This document shows, piece by piece, positions 41,575 to 50,588 of a DNA stretch of 59,558 bases. The position numbers and the translations under genes are program-made. The stretch comes from Clostridia bacterium (GTDB taxonomy: Bacteria; Bacillota; Clostridia; Oscillospirales; Acutalibacteraceae): assembly GCA_017379935.1 (NCBI GenBank), contig JAFNVC010000013.1, forward strand, positions 1 to 59,558, written 5' to 3'. The notes under the pieces are model-generated. The model did not search any database, had not been told where the DNA came from, and was given only the letters and a program-made list of their open reading frames with translations. Every line of letters begins with the position of its first letter. The first letter of the stretch is position 1.

Positions 41575-42690
41575 TCACTTAAAATACATAAACAACTGAC
41601 ATTTAATCATTCCGTTATAAAGCTTACGGCGTTTGTCTGCCTTTCTTCCGAATTCCTTTTCGAACTCCTCGGACGGGCTTATGATGTAGTATGCCCAGCC
41701 GCGCTTCTGTTCGAATTTATCACCCATAATTTTATAAAGCTTCTGCGCCTCGCCGATATCGAGAAGTCTCTCGCCGTAGGGCGGATTGCAGATAAGTGTA
41801 CCCTTTTCGCTCTGCGGCTTAAAATCGCGCAGATCGCATTTTTCAAATTTGATCTTTCTTTCAACGCCTGCACGCTTTGCATTGACACGCGCAATCTCGA
41901 GTGCAGACTCGTCGATATCCGAGCCGTAGGCGATGAAATCCGTATCGTAATTCACAAGGTCTCTTGCGCGCGCACGCTCCTCAGCCCAGACATATTCGGG
42001 AATAACGTCCCAGCGCTCGGCGGAGAAATTACGGTTGACGCCCGGTGCGATGTTATGAACCATCATTGCGCCCTCGATAAGAATCGTACCGCTTCCGCAC
42101 ATCGGATCATAAAGAGTATGATACGGGCGGAGTCTTGCAAGATTACAGAGAGATGCCGCAAGGGTTTCCTTAAGCGGTGCGGCATTTGCCTCAAGACGGT
42201 AGCCGCGCTTATGAAGTCCCGCACCCGAGGTATCAAGCAGAAGGCTCACCTTATCCTTCATAATGGAGAACTGGATCTGATGCACGGGGCCCGTCTCATC
42301 AAACCAGCTGATTTTGTATTTTGATTTAAGTCGTTCAACGACAGCCTTTTTGATAATCGACTGACAGTCGCTGACGCTGAAAAGTGTTGAATTGATTGAA
42401 TAGCCCTTGACGGGGAAGGCATCCTCCGCACCTATCCAATCCTCCCAGGGAAGCGCCTTCGTCCCCTGAAAAAGCTCTTCAAAGCTTCTGGCGTAAAAAT
42501 CACCGACAAGAATCTGTATTCTTTCCGAATAGCGTGAGCAGATATTCGCACGGGCAAGGAGATTTTCGTCACCCGAGAAAAGAACTCTGCCATTTTCTGC
42601 AATAACATCCCCTGCACCGAGATCCTTCATCTCATTTGCGATAAGCGATTCAAGACCGAGGAGACAGGGAATAACAAAATTTATCTTCAT
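41575..42690 (-). CDS. THUMP-domain RNA methyltransferase (RlmL/YpsC type)
   Basis: 371 residues. The N-terminal THUMP RNA-binding region (about 40-155) is followed by a class I SAM methyltransferase domain. Motif I is around DPMCGSGTILIEGA and the catalytic motif IV is NPPYGERL, diagnostic for guanine-N2 methylation of RNA. The likely substrate is 23S rRNA (G2445-like position), as for the N-terminal half of E. coli RlmL. Leads a leftward unit with the lipid kinase. Confidence 0.88.
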   Translation of the reverse strand: MKINFVIPCLLGLESLIANEMKDLGAGDVIAENGRVLFSGDENLLARANICSRYSERIQILVGDFYARSFEELFQGTKALPWEDWIGAEDAFPVKGYSINSTLFSVSDCQSIIKKAVVERLKSKYKISWFDETGPVHQIQFSIMKDKVSLLLDTSGAGLHKRGYRLEANAAPLKETLAASLCNLARLRPYHTLYDPMCGSGTILIEGAMMVHNIAPGVNRNFSAERWDVIPEYVWAEERARARDLVNYDTDFIAYGSDIDESALEIARVNAKRAGVERKIKFEKCDLRDFKPQSEKGTLICNPPYGERLLDIGEAQKLYKIMGDKFEQKRGWAYYIISPSEEFEKEFGRKADKRRKLYNGMIKCQLFMYFK

Positions 42691-42750
42691 AAAAAACCTC
42701 TGTTTTCTTTTTTCTAGATTATACTGCCGTTTGAATTTATTTTCAAGTGC

Positions 42751-43593
42751 TTATAAGGTCAGCGATGCGTGTCGGGTAACATGGCAGCCGAAATTAACCG
42801 CAACGGGCAGACCTGCGATATGAGTCGGAGCCGCTTCAATCGCAACGGAAAGCGCAGTTGTATCACCGCCGAAGCCCTGCGGTCCGATATCAAGAGAATT
42901 GACTCTTTCGAGGATTTCAGCCTCCATTTCAGCGTAGAAGCTGTCATCATTCTTAACGCTTACGCTTCTGCAAAGAGCCTTTTTCGCAAGATATGCACAC
43001 TGCTCGAAATCACCGCCGATACCAATACCGAGTACAATCGGCGGGCAGGGATTTCCGCCTGCTGTCCTGACGCTTTCAAGAACAAAGCTGATAATCTCCT
43101 CTCTTCCGCTGGCGGGCGTGAGCATCTTCAGCACACTCATATTCTCACTGCCGAAGCCCTTGGGTGCAACTGTGATTTTAACCTTATCGCCATCAACAAT
43201 GCTCGTATGAATAACAGCAGGAGTATTATCCTTCGTATTCACTCGTCTGAGCGGGTCACCGACCACAGAGCATCGGAGAAGTCCGTTCACATAGCCGTTA
43301 TGCACGCCCTCATTGACCGCATCGTACAGACTGCCGCCCGTAAGGTGGACATCCTGACCGATTTCAAGAAAGACAACCGCCATTCCCGTATCCTGACAGA
43401 TAGGGATATCAAGCTCCTTTGCCGCCTCAAGATTTTCCTCAAGGTCAGAAAGTATGCCCCTTGCAAGCGCATTTTTTTCACATCCCTTGCAGGAGGATAT
43501 AATATCCGTCAGATCATCGGGCAGAAGCTTGTTTGCCTTTATACAAAGCTTTTCCACAGCTTCGGTAATTAACTTTACGCTTAACTCTCTCAT
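42751..43593 (-). CDS. fumarate hydratase class I, alpha subunit
   Basis: 280 residues equal to the N-terminal half of class I [4Fe-4S] fumarase (FumA/TtdA). Likely cluster cysteines are in PICQDTGM, GNPCPPIV and FGCHVTRH. The partner beta subunit normally follows directly, but here the next gene is an RNA methyltransferase. The enzyme would need a beta subunit encoded elsewhere. Tartrate dehydratase alpha is an alternative. The product fumarate also arises from argH. Confidence 0.88.
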   Translation of the reverse strand: MRELSVKLITEAVEKLCIKANKLLPDDLTDIISSCKGCEKNALARGILSDLEENLEAAKELDIPICQDTGMAVVFLEIGQDVHLTGGSLYDAVNEGVHNGYVNGLLRCSVVGDPLRRVNTKDNTPAVIHTSIVDGDKVKITVAPKGFGSENMSVLKMLTPASGREEIISFVLESVRTAGGNPCPPIVLGIGIGGDFEQCAYLAKKALCRSVSVKNDDSFYAEMEAEILERVNSLDIGPQGFGGDTTALSVAIEAAPTHIAGLPVAVNFGCHVTRHASLTL

Positions 43594-43610
43594 AATATCA
43601 CCCTAAAAAA

Positions 43611-43637
43611 TGGGAGCAGTAATATAAACTGCTCCCA
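43611..43637 (-). terminator. terminator downstream of the S1-domain gene
   Basis: 10-bp perfect stem TGGGAGCAGT / ACTGCTCCCA, 7-base loop. On the minus strand it is followed by TTTTTTA. Confidence 0.75.
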
Positions 43638-43648
43638 TAATAAACAAA

Positions 43649-44101
43649 TTAAAGCTTGTTGGTGCCGCGTCTGTTATATCCGCCGCCGTGCTTGGAATCG
43701 CGCTTAAGATCAGACATCTTTTCGTCGCTTTCCTGCTTGAACTTAGCCATCATACTTTCAAAGGACTGCGGCTGATTGTCAGCAGACTTTGATGTACCCT
43801 GCCATACATTAGCGTTGCTGCGCTTCGGAGCATTGTTATTCTTCGGCTTGAACGCAGGCTTCGGCTGTTCCATCGCTTTTTTGATAGAAAGGCTGATCTT
43901 ACCGTCATCTGCAACGGAGATAACCTTAACCTTGACAGCTTGTCCTACCGTGAGGTGATCCTTGATATCCTTAACGAATTCAAGTGCTACCTCTGAAATA
44001 TGTACCATACCTTTTTTGCCGCCTTCAAGGTCAACAAAGGCACCGAATGCCGTAAAACCTGTAACCTTGCCCTCAACAATTGCGCCGACTTCTAACTGCA
44101 T
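43649..44101 (-). CDS. S1 RNA-binding domain protein (YabR-like)
   Basis: 150 residues. One S1 domain is at residues 1-75 (VGAIVEGKVTGFTAFGAFVDL, KGMVHISEVA). A disordered basic tail (about 80-150) carries Asn, Gln, Lys and Arg. The position right after divIC matches Bacillus yabR. The role is probably ribosome- or mRNA-linked; function in detail is unknown. Confidence 0.87.
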   Translation of the reverse strand: MQLEVGAIVEGKVTGFTAFGAFVDLEGGKKGMVHISEVALEFVKDIKDHLTVGQAVKVKVISVADDGKISLSIKKAMEQPKPAFKPKNNNAPKRSNANVWQGTSKSADNQPQSFESMMAKFKQESDEKMSDLKRDSKHGGGYNRRGTNKL

Positions 44102-44125
44102 ACTAATGCGTACCCTCCAAGAATT

Positions 44126-44419
44126 TTAGTCGTTAACGGAAACGTCGTAATAAACGCGCTCACCGGGCTTGACAAAGCCCAGCTGATCTCTTGCAATTTC
44201 CTCAACGTACTCGTCTTTATTATCGCTGTTAAGCTTTTCGCGGATGCTGTCGTTTTCACGATTGACCTGAGCGAGTTCAGTCTCAACTGCGTTAATTTCT
44301 TTTTCAATAGAATTCTTCTCTTTTATAACAGTAAACAAAGAAATGGCAAAGCTTGCACACAAAAGAACCGCAACAAGAACAACGATAAAGCTTCTTCTAT
44401 TCTTTCTTACTCTTGCCAT
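44126..44419 (-). CDS. divIC: septum formation initiator DivIC/FtsB family
   Basis: About 97 residues from ATG 44419 (GAGGTG 8 bases upstream; a GTG at 44428 lies in that site). A basic cytoplasmic start (MARVRKNRR), one transmembrane helix (about 10-32) and a coiled coil (about 35-70) are followed by EIARDQLGFVKPGE, the family signature. It works with FtsL and DivIB in the divisome. It overlaps the yabQ end by about 23 bases. Confidence 0.9.
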   Translation of the reverse strand: MARVRKNRRSFIVVLVAVLLCASFAISLFTVIKEKNSIEKEINAVETELAQVNRENDSIREKLNSDNKDEYVEEIARDQLGFVKPGERVYYDVSVND

Positions 44420-44933
44420 CCTCGTCACCTCGTTTCTTGAGAATTAGACCATCAAAGATAGTCCTACGCAAAAAATTATACACTATATTACGTCGAATAT
44501 GCAAGTGTTTTTTACAAATTTTTCTGATTCGGCACATCTTTTTACTTGTTTTTTTGTACAATGCCGTTTTTATACTGAGAATTTTGCCGTATACAGCCGC
44601 AACGTGTCCTCTTAAATGAATAATCGCCGCCCTCGCGGCAGGAAATATGCACGGGCTGACCGAATAAAAATAAACCGCAAGACCTATAAACTGACCGATG
44701 AAAATATATAAAAGAAACTGACCGTCAGACATTACAAGAACAAAAATAAAATCCGCCAGCAGACAGAAGAGCAGATAAATTATATCGCGTAGCACCTGAT
44801 GCTTTTTATCGTTTCCTGTAAGAATAAAAAATAACATTCTGCTCAAATCATAGACTATTCCGAGAGAGAAGCCGAGGCCTGCCGAATATGCAAAACAGAC
44901 AAGCTGAAAAATAAGCGTCGGCATATAGCTCAT
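44397..44933 (-). CDS. yabQ: spore cortex biosynthesis protein YabQ
   Basis: 178 residues with four or so membrane helices near the N-terminus (FQLVCFAYSAGLGFSLGIVYDL is interrupted by family motifs such as YDLSRMLF) and a long basic C-terminal tail. In Bacillus YabQ is needed for the cortex layer of the spore. Its start overlaps the yabP stop by one base (TGATG). The order yabP-yabQ-divIC is the Bacillus order. Confidence 0.88.
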   Translation of the reverse strand: MSYMPTLIFQLVCFAYSAGLGFSLGIVYDLSRMLFFILTGNDKKHQVLRDIIYLLFCLLADFIFVLVMSDGQFLLYIFIGQFIGLAVYFYSVSPCIFPAARAAIIHLRGHVAAVYGKILSIKTALYKKTSKKMCRIRKICKKHLHIRRNIVYNFLRRTIFDGLILKKRGDEDGKSKKE

Positions 44934-45196
44934 CAGCGGAACACCCTTGACAAAAAGCTGCCCGTCGCCTTCGCTTCCGAATAGATTACAGCATCAATCT
45001 GTCCCTCGACAATCATATCCCCCGTCTCTACCGAGAGAGAGCTTATCCGAAGTGCACTGCCGCGTATCGAAATTTCGCCGCAGTTACCCGTCGCGGTTAT
45101 CGTTTCATCATCGAAGCTCTCAACATCGTTTATTCCCGTCAAAGTAATCTTTCTGCGGCTTTCGATAATCAGGTCGTGCATTGCATTTTCCGACAT
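44933..45196 (-). CDS. yabP: sporulation protein YabP
   Basis: 87-residue YabP/YqfC-family protein: HDLIIESRRKITLTGINDVESF at the start is the family pattern, followed by the small beta-rich core. In Bacillus it is made in the mother cell under sigma-E. A CATACAAT box upstream here fits that control. Ribosome site GAGGTGA is 7 bases before the ATG. Confidence 0.9.
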   Translation of the reverse strand: MSENAMHDLIIESRRKITLTGINDVESFDDETITATGNCGEISIRGSALRISSLSVETGDMIVEGQIDAVIYSEAKATGSFLSRVFR

Positions 45197-45215
45197 AAAA
45201 AAATCACCTCATAAC

Positions 45216-45241
45216 ATTGTATGAAGTGAAAAATCTATTAT
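45216..45241 (-). promoter_or_regulatory. candidate sigma-E promoter of yabP-yabQ
   Basis: Minus strand -10 CATACAAT (45223-45216) exactly matches CATACAnT. ATA (45241-45239) lies 15 bases upstream in the -35 position, within the known -35 core. Confidence 0.5.
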
Positions 45242-45480
45242 TACAGAACTTTATACATAAGTCCGGCGTCGTCCTTGGTTGCATGCTCAACGACCTTCGT
45301 GACTTCGATTTTTGTTGTATTGGCGCCCATCTGGATTTCAACGATATCGCCGACCTTTACGTCATAGGATGCGCGGGCAATCTTGCCGTTGACCGTAACG
45401 TGCTTGGCATCGCAAACCTCATTGGCAACGGTGCGTCTTTTGATAACTCGTGAAACCTTGAGGTATTTATCAAGTCTCAT
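45241..45480 (-). CDS. rqcP: S4-domain RNA-binding protein RqcP (YabO)
   Basis: 79 residues, a single S4 domain starting MRLDKYLKVSRVIKRRTVANE. It matches YabO of Bacillus, now called RqcP, which helps RqcH add alanine tails to stalled nascent chains on large ribosomal subunits. It lies between hup and yabP as in Bacillus gene order. Confidence 0.9.
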   Translation of the reverse strand: MRLDKYLKVSRVIKRRTVANEVCDAKHVTVNGKIARASYDVKVGDIVEIQMGANTTKIEVTKVVEHATKDDAGLMYKVL

Positions 45481-45501
45481 AGCCTTTCCTCCCGAGAAAA
45501 C

Positions 45502-45526
45502 TGACGGCAGGGCGTAAACCCTGCCG
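45502..45526 (-). terminator. hairpin between hup and rqcP
   Basis: Stem ACGGCAGGG / CCCTGCCGT with a 6-base loop. On the minus strand it leads into CAGTTTTC, a modest T-run, so it may be an attenuating terminator behind the highly expressed hup gene. Confidence 0.55.
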
Positions 45527-45546
45527 TATAGAACTTAGTTTAAGAC

Positions 45547-45819
45547 TTATTTAACAGCGTCCTTGAGTGCCTTACCAGCCTTGAATGCGGGAACCTTAGA
45601 AGCGGGAACTGTCATTGTCTCGCCTGTCTTCGGGTTACGGCCCTGCTTCTCAGCGCGCTCTCTGATTTCGAATGTACCGAAGCCTACGAGCTGGATCTTG
45701 TCGCCTGCCTTGAGAGCATCTGTAACTGCACCGAATACAGCGTTAACTGCCTTCTCAGCAGCCTTCTTGTCGATTTCGCCCTTTGCTGCAACTGCGTTGA
45801 TAAATTCTGTCTTATTCAT
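45547..45819 (-). CDS. hup: HU-family DNA-binding protein
   Basis: 90 residues from ATG 45819, preceded by GGAGGA. It has the DNA-binding beta-arm GFGTFEIRERAEKQGRNPKTG and the end KVPAFKAGKALKDAV. A dimeric nucleoid protein that bends DNA. The longer frame to 45834 is not used. Confidence 0.96.
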   Translation of the reverse strand: MNKTEFINAVAAKGEIDKKAAEKAVNAVFGAVTDALKAGDKIQLVGFGTFEIRERAEKQGRNPKTGETMTVPASKVPAFKAGKALKDAVK

Positions 45820-45862
45820 TGAAAATTCCTCCAAATTTTATATTATGAAATACTGTGCGTAT

Positions 45863-46663
45863 TCATATACCTTTTTTAGCCTCGTCCCAGAGGGAATCGA
45901 GAGTTTCGAGCGATGCGGCCGTCATATCGATACCGCGCTCCTTTGCCTTAGCCTCAACCTTTTTGAATCTGCCGACGAATTTGTCCGTTGATTTTGTAAG
46001 AGCCTCTTCGGGGTCAACCTTGACAAAGCGTGAGACGTTGACCGCAGAGAAAAGCACGTCGCCGAGCTCATCGCTGATTTCATCGGCATTACCATTGCTG
46101 ATTGCCTCTTTAAGCTCCTCAATCTCCTCAGAAAGCCTGTCGAGCGCTCCGCCGACCTGAGTCCAGTCGAAGCCTGCCTTAGCCGCCTTAGACTGAATTT
46201 TGTTCGCACGCATAAGCGCGGGCAATTCGCGGGGAACGGAATCGATAGCCTCTGATGTTGATTTCTGACCCTTTGTTCTGCGCTTGATTGCATCCCAGTT
46301 TGTCAGAACATCCTCAACACCGTCAACGCTGACTTCACCGAAAACGTGGGGATGGCGTTCAATCATCTTCTTACAGATTTCGTCCGTAACATCGTCGAAA
46401 TTAAAAACGCCCTTTTCCGTCTCGATCTGAGCGTGGAAGACAACCTGCATAAGAACATCGCCCAGCTCCTCACGGAGCATATCAGGATCAGCCTTATTGA
46501 TAGCCTCGATAGTCTCGTAGGTTTCTTCGATAAGATCCTTGCGGATTGACTCGTGCGTCTGAACCATATCCCAGGGACAGCCGCCCTCGGAACGGAGATC
46601 CTTTATAATTTCGATCAAATCGTGAATATCGTATTTTTCTTTAAAAACAAAATTCTCAATCAT
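45863..46663 (-). CDS. mazG: nucleoside triphosphate pyrophosphohydrolase MazG
   Basis: 266 residues with two MazG repeats. The first has LRSEGGCPWDMVQTHESI and EELGDVLMQVVFH; the second has KAGFDWTQ and EISDELGDVLFSAVN (metal-binding EExxE/ExxD). It hydrolyses NTPs or dNTPs to monophosphate and pyrophosphate, removing abnormal nucleotides. In Bacillus YabN a tetrapyrrole methylase domain precedes MazG; here that domain is absent. Confidence 0.93.
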   Translation of the reverse strand: MIENFVFKEKYDIHDLIEIIKDLRSEGGCPWDMVQTHESIRKDLIEETYETIEAINKADPDMLREELGDVLMQVVFHAQIETEKGVFNFDDVTDEICKKMIERHPHVFGEVSVDGVEDVLTNWDAIKRRTKGQKSTSEAIDSVPRELPALMRANKIQSKAAKAGFDWTQVGGALDRLSEEIEELKEAISNGNADEISDELGDVLFSAVNVSRFVKVDPEEALTKSTDKFVGRFKKVEAKAKERGIDMTAASLETLDSLWDEAKKGI

Positions 46664-46676
46664 AACAATAACTATT

Positions 46677-48455
46677 TTAACCTAAAAATCCATATTTTTC
46701 AAGCCTTTTCGCAATTTTTTCTCCTTTAGGAATCATTTCAAGATCATCCCTTGAAATAGCCTTGAGGAAAAGAAGCGAAATAACATAAGCAAGCACCGCA
46801 GAGACAACTGCAATCATAAGTGCGATTGTGCTTCCGTTGAGCATACTGTCAGCATCGCCGAAGCTGCCGAGGATATTCGAAAAGACCTTAACCGTTGCCA
46901 GAGCTGCAAGCGAGCTTATCGCAGAGCATACAAACGGCTTGATGAAAACGGAAGCAAAGTTAATCCTGACACCCGTGATTCTGATGATGCTGATAAGATT
47001 GATCGCAACAACAATAACGTAGCAGGCAATCGAGCCTATCGGTGCGCCGTTGATGTTAATCTGCGGATTACCGATGAGTAAATAGTTGAGAATAACCTTG
47101 ACAATCGCTCCGACGCAAAGAGACTTGAGCGGAATATCCGTTCTGCCGAGAGCCTGAAGCATATTTGTTATCGGAGATGATACAGCGAAAAGGAATACGG
47201 ATGCACCGTAAACCGCAAGTATCGGTGAGCCGATTGTCGCCGAAGCCTCGGGATAGAACATATTGAGAAGGTTATATGAAACCGCCGCAAGACCGAAGCC
47301 GACGGGAAGAGAGATAAGCATTGTAACGCGGATAACGGATTCTACCGTCGTTTTGATGGTCTTGTTATCACGCTGTGCCCACGCCGCGGAGATAATCGGA
47401 ATCGCACTGATGCCGAGTGTCATTGTAATTGTAGGAACGAGATTCTTGAAATCAAGAGTTTCACCGTAAACACCGTAAAGGTATTTGACAATCTGCGAAT
47501 CGGCAATACCCTCTGCAAGAAGCTGATTTGAATAAATGCCCTTGATAACCTCGGGCGCGATTTCGACCGCATGAGCAAGTCTGTTCTGAATCGTCGCAGA
47601 GTCGATAAGGTTGGTCACGTTGAGAATAAGTGAGCCGACCGCCATCGGGAGAGCTGTTGTAATAAGAAGCTTTGCAACAACCTTGCTGTCCTCAGGCTTC
47701 TGCGAGGAAGCGAGCATATCCTTCGTGATGCCGTCGCCGCGCATACGGTGTCTTATCATAAGGAAGATAAAGCCGAGCACAGTGCCGATAGTAACGCCGA
47801 GCACCGCCGTTGCCGCAGCATACGGATAAAGAGCGGCAAGTGCATCCGCCTCTTCGGTATAAACCGTACCCATAACAGGCTTGCCTGCTGCAAAATTGCC
47901 GAGCTGAATTTTAAGGAAAACATAGGTTATTCCGAGACCGAGGAAGAGCTTGCTGAGAGCCTCAATAACCTGCGAAATCGCAGTAGGAAGCATATTCTGT
48001 AAGCCCTCGTAGTAGCCGCGGTAGGTTGACATACAGCAGCAGAAGAAGATAGACGGAGCAATAGCGAGCACGCAGTAGATATTTTCCGTATAACCGACAA
48101 CATATTTCGTGTAAGGATACGCGATGATAAACATCAGCACCGTACCAACAGCACCCGTCATAAGGAAAAGCCGTGTCGCAACGCGTCGGATCATTCTGAC
48201 ATCCCGGAAATTGCCGAGCGAGCGTTCCTTTGCAACCATACGCGAGACTGCAATCGGAAGGCCTGCCATTGATATCGCATAAAGCGGCGTATAAATTTCG
48301 TAAGCGGTATTGAAATAGCCTCTGCCGACCTCGCCGATGAGCATTGACAAAGGAATTTTAAACAATGCACCAATCACCTTGACCAGCACCGTTGCAACAA
48401 CAAGAACAAAGGCACCGTTGAGCAACGACTGTGATCTGTTTTTCTTTTCGGACAT
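46677..48455 (-). CDS. SpoVB/MurJ-type lipid flippase (MOP superfamily)
   Basis: 592 residues with about 14 membrane helices. The N-terminal region LVKVIGALFKIPLSMLIGEVG and TPLYAISMAGLPIAVSRMVA is typical of the SpoVB branch. It would flip a lipid-linked wall or cortex precursor. Lies 13 bases upstream of mazG, as in the spoVT-yabM-yabN region of Bacillus. Confidence 0.88.
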   Translation of the reverse strand: MSEKKNRSQSLLNGAFVLVVATVLVKVIGALFKIPLSMLIGEVGRGYFNTAYEIYTPLYAISMAGLPIAVSRMVAKERSLGNFRDVRMIRRVATRLFLMTGAVGTVLMFIIAYPYTKYVVGYTENIYCVLAIAPSIFFCCCMSTYRGYYEGLQNMLPTAISQVIEALSKLFLGLGITYVFLKIQLGNFAAGKPVMGTVYTEEADALAALYPYAAATAVLGVTIGTVLGFIFLMIRHRMRGDGITKDMLASSQKPEDSKVVAKLLITTALPMAVGSLILNVTNLIDSATIQNRLAHAVEIAPEVIKGIYSNQLLAEGIADSQIVKYLYGVYGETLDFKNLVPTITMTLGISAIPIISAAWAQRDNKTIKTTVESVIRVTMLISLPVGFGLAAVSYNLLNMFYPEASATIGSPILAVYGASVFLFAVSSPITNMLQALGRTDIPLKSLCVGAIVKVILNYLLIGNPQININGAPIGSIACYVIVVAINLISIIRITGVRINFASVFIKPFVCSAISSLAALATVKVFSNILGSFGDADSMLNGSTIALMIAVVSAVLAYVISLLFLKAISRDDLEMIPKGEKIAKRLEKYGFLG

Positions 48456-48498
48456 CGATGCACCTCCTAAGATTTCATAAAATTTATTTTAACACATA

Positions 48499-49953
48499 TC
48501 AGTGCTTTTCGCAATTGATTTTATTGTAAAAATCGGTAATCTGAGCTTTTCTTTCAAGTATTGTATCGAATCGCGATATGTATTCATACGGATACTTGTA
48601 GTTGAAAACTCTTTCGATGTTTCTGCCGAACGGCTCCTTGAGCTTAATTACCGCGCCCGCACCTACACCTAAAATGGTGTGGCACTCCTCCATCATAAAG
48701 ATGTTGTAAAGACACTCGAAGCCCTCCTTGCACCAGCCGACATTTTCAAGATTGCCGAGCGAGCGCGACTGTCTGTACATATAATACGGGACATAGCCTG
48801 CACCGTAGAATTTCTCCGAGGCATATTCCAGCATACGGTTCGCAATCTCACCGCTCTCTACGTCAATTCCGCCCGTTACGATAGCGGATGAGCGCTTGAG
48901 TGCGAGTGTGTGCAGGGTAATGTTTTCGGGTGACAGCTCAACAGCCTTATCTACCGAACGGCAGAAGCTCTCGTAGCTGTCATCGGTAAGACCTGCAATG
49001 AGGTCCATATTGATATTATCAAAGCCCTTGCCGCGTGCTGTTGAATAAACATCAAGCACATCCGCAACAGTATGCCTTCTGCCGATTGAAAGAAGAACAT
49101 CATCGTTGAAGGTCTGCGGGTTGACGCTGATTCTCGTAACCGCGTGCTTTCTTATGACATCGAGCTTTTCAGGCGTAACCGTATCCGCTCTGCCGGCCTC
49201 GATTGTATACTCCCTGCAGCGGGAAAGGTCAAAATTGTTTTCGATTTCGCAGCAGATTTCTTCGAGCTGCTCTGCCGAAAGCGTTGTCGGAGTGCCGCCG
49301 CCCCAATAAACGGATTCAAGGCGCAGGCCGAGTGATTTTGCGATTTCTGCCGTAACACGGATTTCCTCACAAAGCTTTTTGACGTATTCGGGAAGAAGCT
49401 TCTTTGCCTGTGCTATTGAATGAGACACAAAGGAGCAGTAATTGCATCGGGTAGGACAGAACGGAATTGAAATATAGAGACTGAAGGATTTTTCGTCCGA
49501 AAGGCTCATTATCCTTTCCTCTGCCTTCGCTACGCTTAATGCGAGTGCAGTTTTCTGCGGTGAAACGAGTAACTTTTCGTTGAAATAGCTAACCGCATTT
49601 TCTTCCCCCATCTGTGAAATAAGGGTATTCATCAGCTTTGACGGACGTACTCCCGTGAGAATACCCCACTGAGGCACATAGCCAGTTGCATCACAGAGTA
49701 AATCAAAAAGAAGCACCGCCATTTCACGCTCGCAGTCGGTAAAATCCGTTTCTTCACAGCTTTTGCCTTCACCGTTGAAGGTGACGCTGATATGATAGCC
49801 CGAATCCGTCTCCCCAAGCAAGGTAACCACCGTAAGAGGGTCCTCACCCTCCTCGTCGCCCTGAAGGACGCGGATGCTCTCGTACGGATAAAAGACTCTG
49901 CAAAGGTTTTCCATTTCATAATGAAATTTGTGGTCAATAACCCGTAAAATCAT
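48499..49953 (-). CDS. hemZ: radical SAM coproporphyrinogen dehydrogenase HemZ-like
   Basis: 484 residues. The radical SAM cluster motif is in SIPFCPTRCNYCSF (CxxxCxxC), followed by YWGGGTPTTLS. The N-terminal about 160 residues are the HemZ-specific extension. It may oxidise coproporphyrinogen or act in anaerobic haem use; some HemW-like relatives have other roles. It overlaps the MBL hydrolase gene by ATGA. Confidence 0.88.
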   Translation of the reverse strand: MILRVIDHKFHYEMENLCRVFYPYESIRVLQGDEEGEDPLTVVTLLGETDSGYHISVTFNGEGKSCEETDFTDCEREMAVLLFDLLCDATGYVPQWGILTGVRPSKLMNTLISQMGEENAVSYFNEKLLVSPQKTALALSVAKAEERIMSLSDEKSFSLYISIPFCPTRCNYCSFVSHSIAQAKKLLPEYVKKLCEEIRVTAEIAKSLGLRLESVYWGGGTPTTLSAEQLEEICCEIENNFDLSRCREYTIEAGRADTVTPEKLDVIRKHAVTRISVNPQTFNDDVLLSIGRRHTVADVLDVYSTARGKGFDNINMDLIAGLTDDSYESFCRSVDKAVELSPENITLHTLALKRSSAIVTGGIDVESGEIANRMLEYASEKFYGAGYVPYYMYRQSRSLGNLENVGWCKEGFECLYNIFMMEECHTILGVGAGAVIKLKEPFGRNIERVFNYKYPYEYISRFDTILERKAQITDFYNKINCEKH

Positions 49954-50582
49954 CTGAATCTCCTCATATATCTGTTTCTGCGCTTTTCATACTCCATTGT
50001 TGTTGCGCGGTTGTGACCGGGATAAATATCAAAGTCGCCCTCCATTTTGTAAAGGCGTGTGATTGAATCCTCCATATCACACTCGTCACTGTCGAAGAAA
50101 TCCGTTCTGCCGACAGTAAGGCAGAAAAGAGTGTCTCCCGTAAAGATAGTTCTTTCGTCCTCGACAAAATAGCATACACCGCCCTTTGAGTGACCGGGAG
50201 TGTGCATAACAGTAAAGGTAATATCACCGACCGAAAGCTTATCGCCCTCATCGATAATAACGTCAGCCTCGACATACTTCTGAACACCGGGCATCATTTC
50301 GTGAGCGAAGCTCGGAAGCTCATCTACAAGCTTGTAAGCCTCGTCCTTGTGAATTGCAATCTGAGCCTCGGGGTGCGCCTTTTTAAGGTCGTACACTCCG
50401 AGGATATGGTCGTAATGACCGTGAGTCAGCATAATATATTTAAGCCTTTTACCCTCAAGCTTTTCTTCAAGCTCTTTTGTATATTCACCGCAGTCAATAA
50501 TTGCGGTCTCGTTGGTTTTTTCGTCGGTCACGATGTAGCAGTTAGCGCATACAGGACCGAGCACAAGTGTTTCAATCTGCAT
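49950..50582 (-). CDS. MBL-fold hydrolase, glyoxalase II-like
   Basis: 210 residues. Zinc ligands are in LTHGHYDHI, the single His in HTPGHSKGG, FTGDTLF and YPGHN. This is the common small glyoxalase-II-like form; the true substrate is unknown. It sits between dtd and hemZ in the relA operon. Confidence 0.9.
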   Translation of the reverse strand: MQIETLVLGPVCANCYIVTDEKTNETAIIDCGEYTKELEEKLEGKRLKYIMLTHGHYDHILGVYDLKKAHPEAQIAIHKDEAYKLVDELPSFAHEMMPGVQKYVEADVIIDEGDKLSVGDITFTVMHTPGHSKGGVCYFVEDERTIFTGDTLFCLTVGRTDFFDSDECDMEDSITRLYKMEGDFDIYPGHNRATTMEYEKRRNRYMRRFR

Positions 50583-50588
50583 ATTTTA

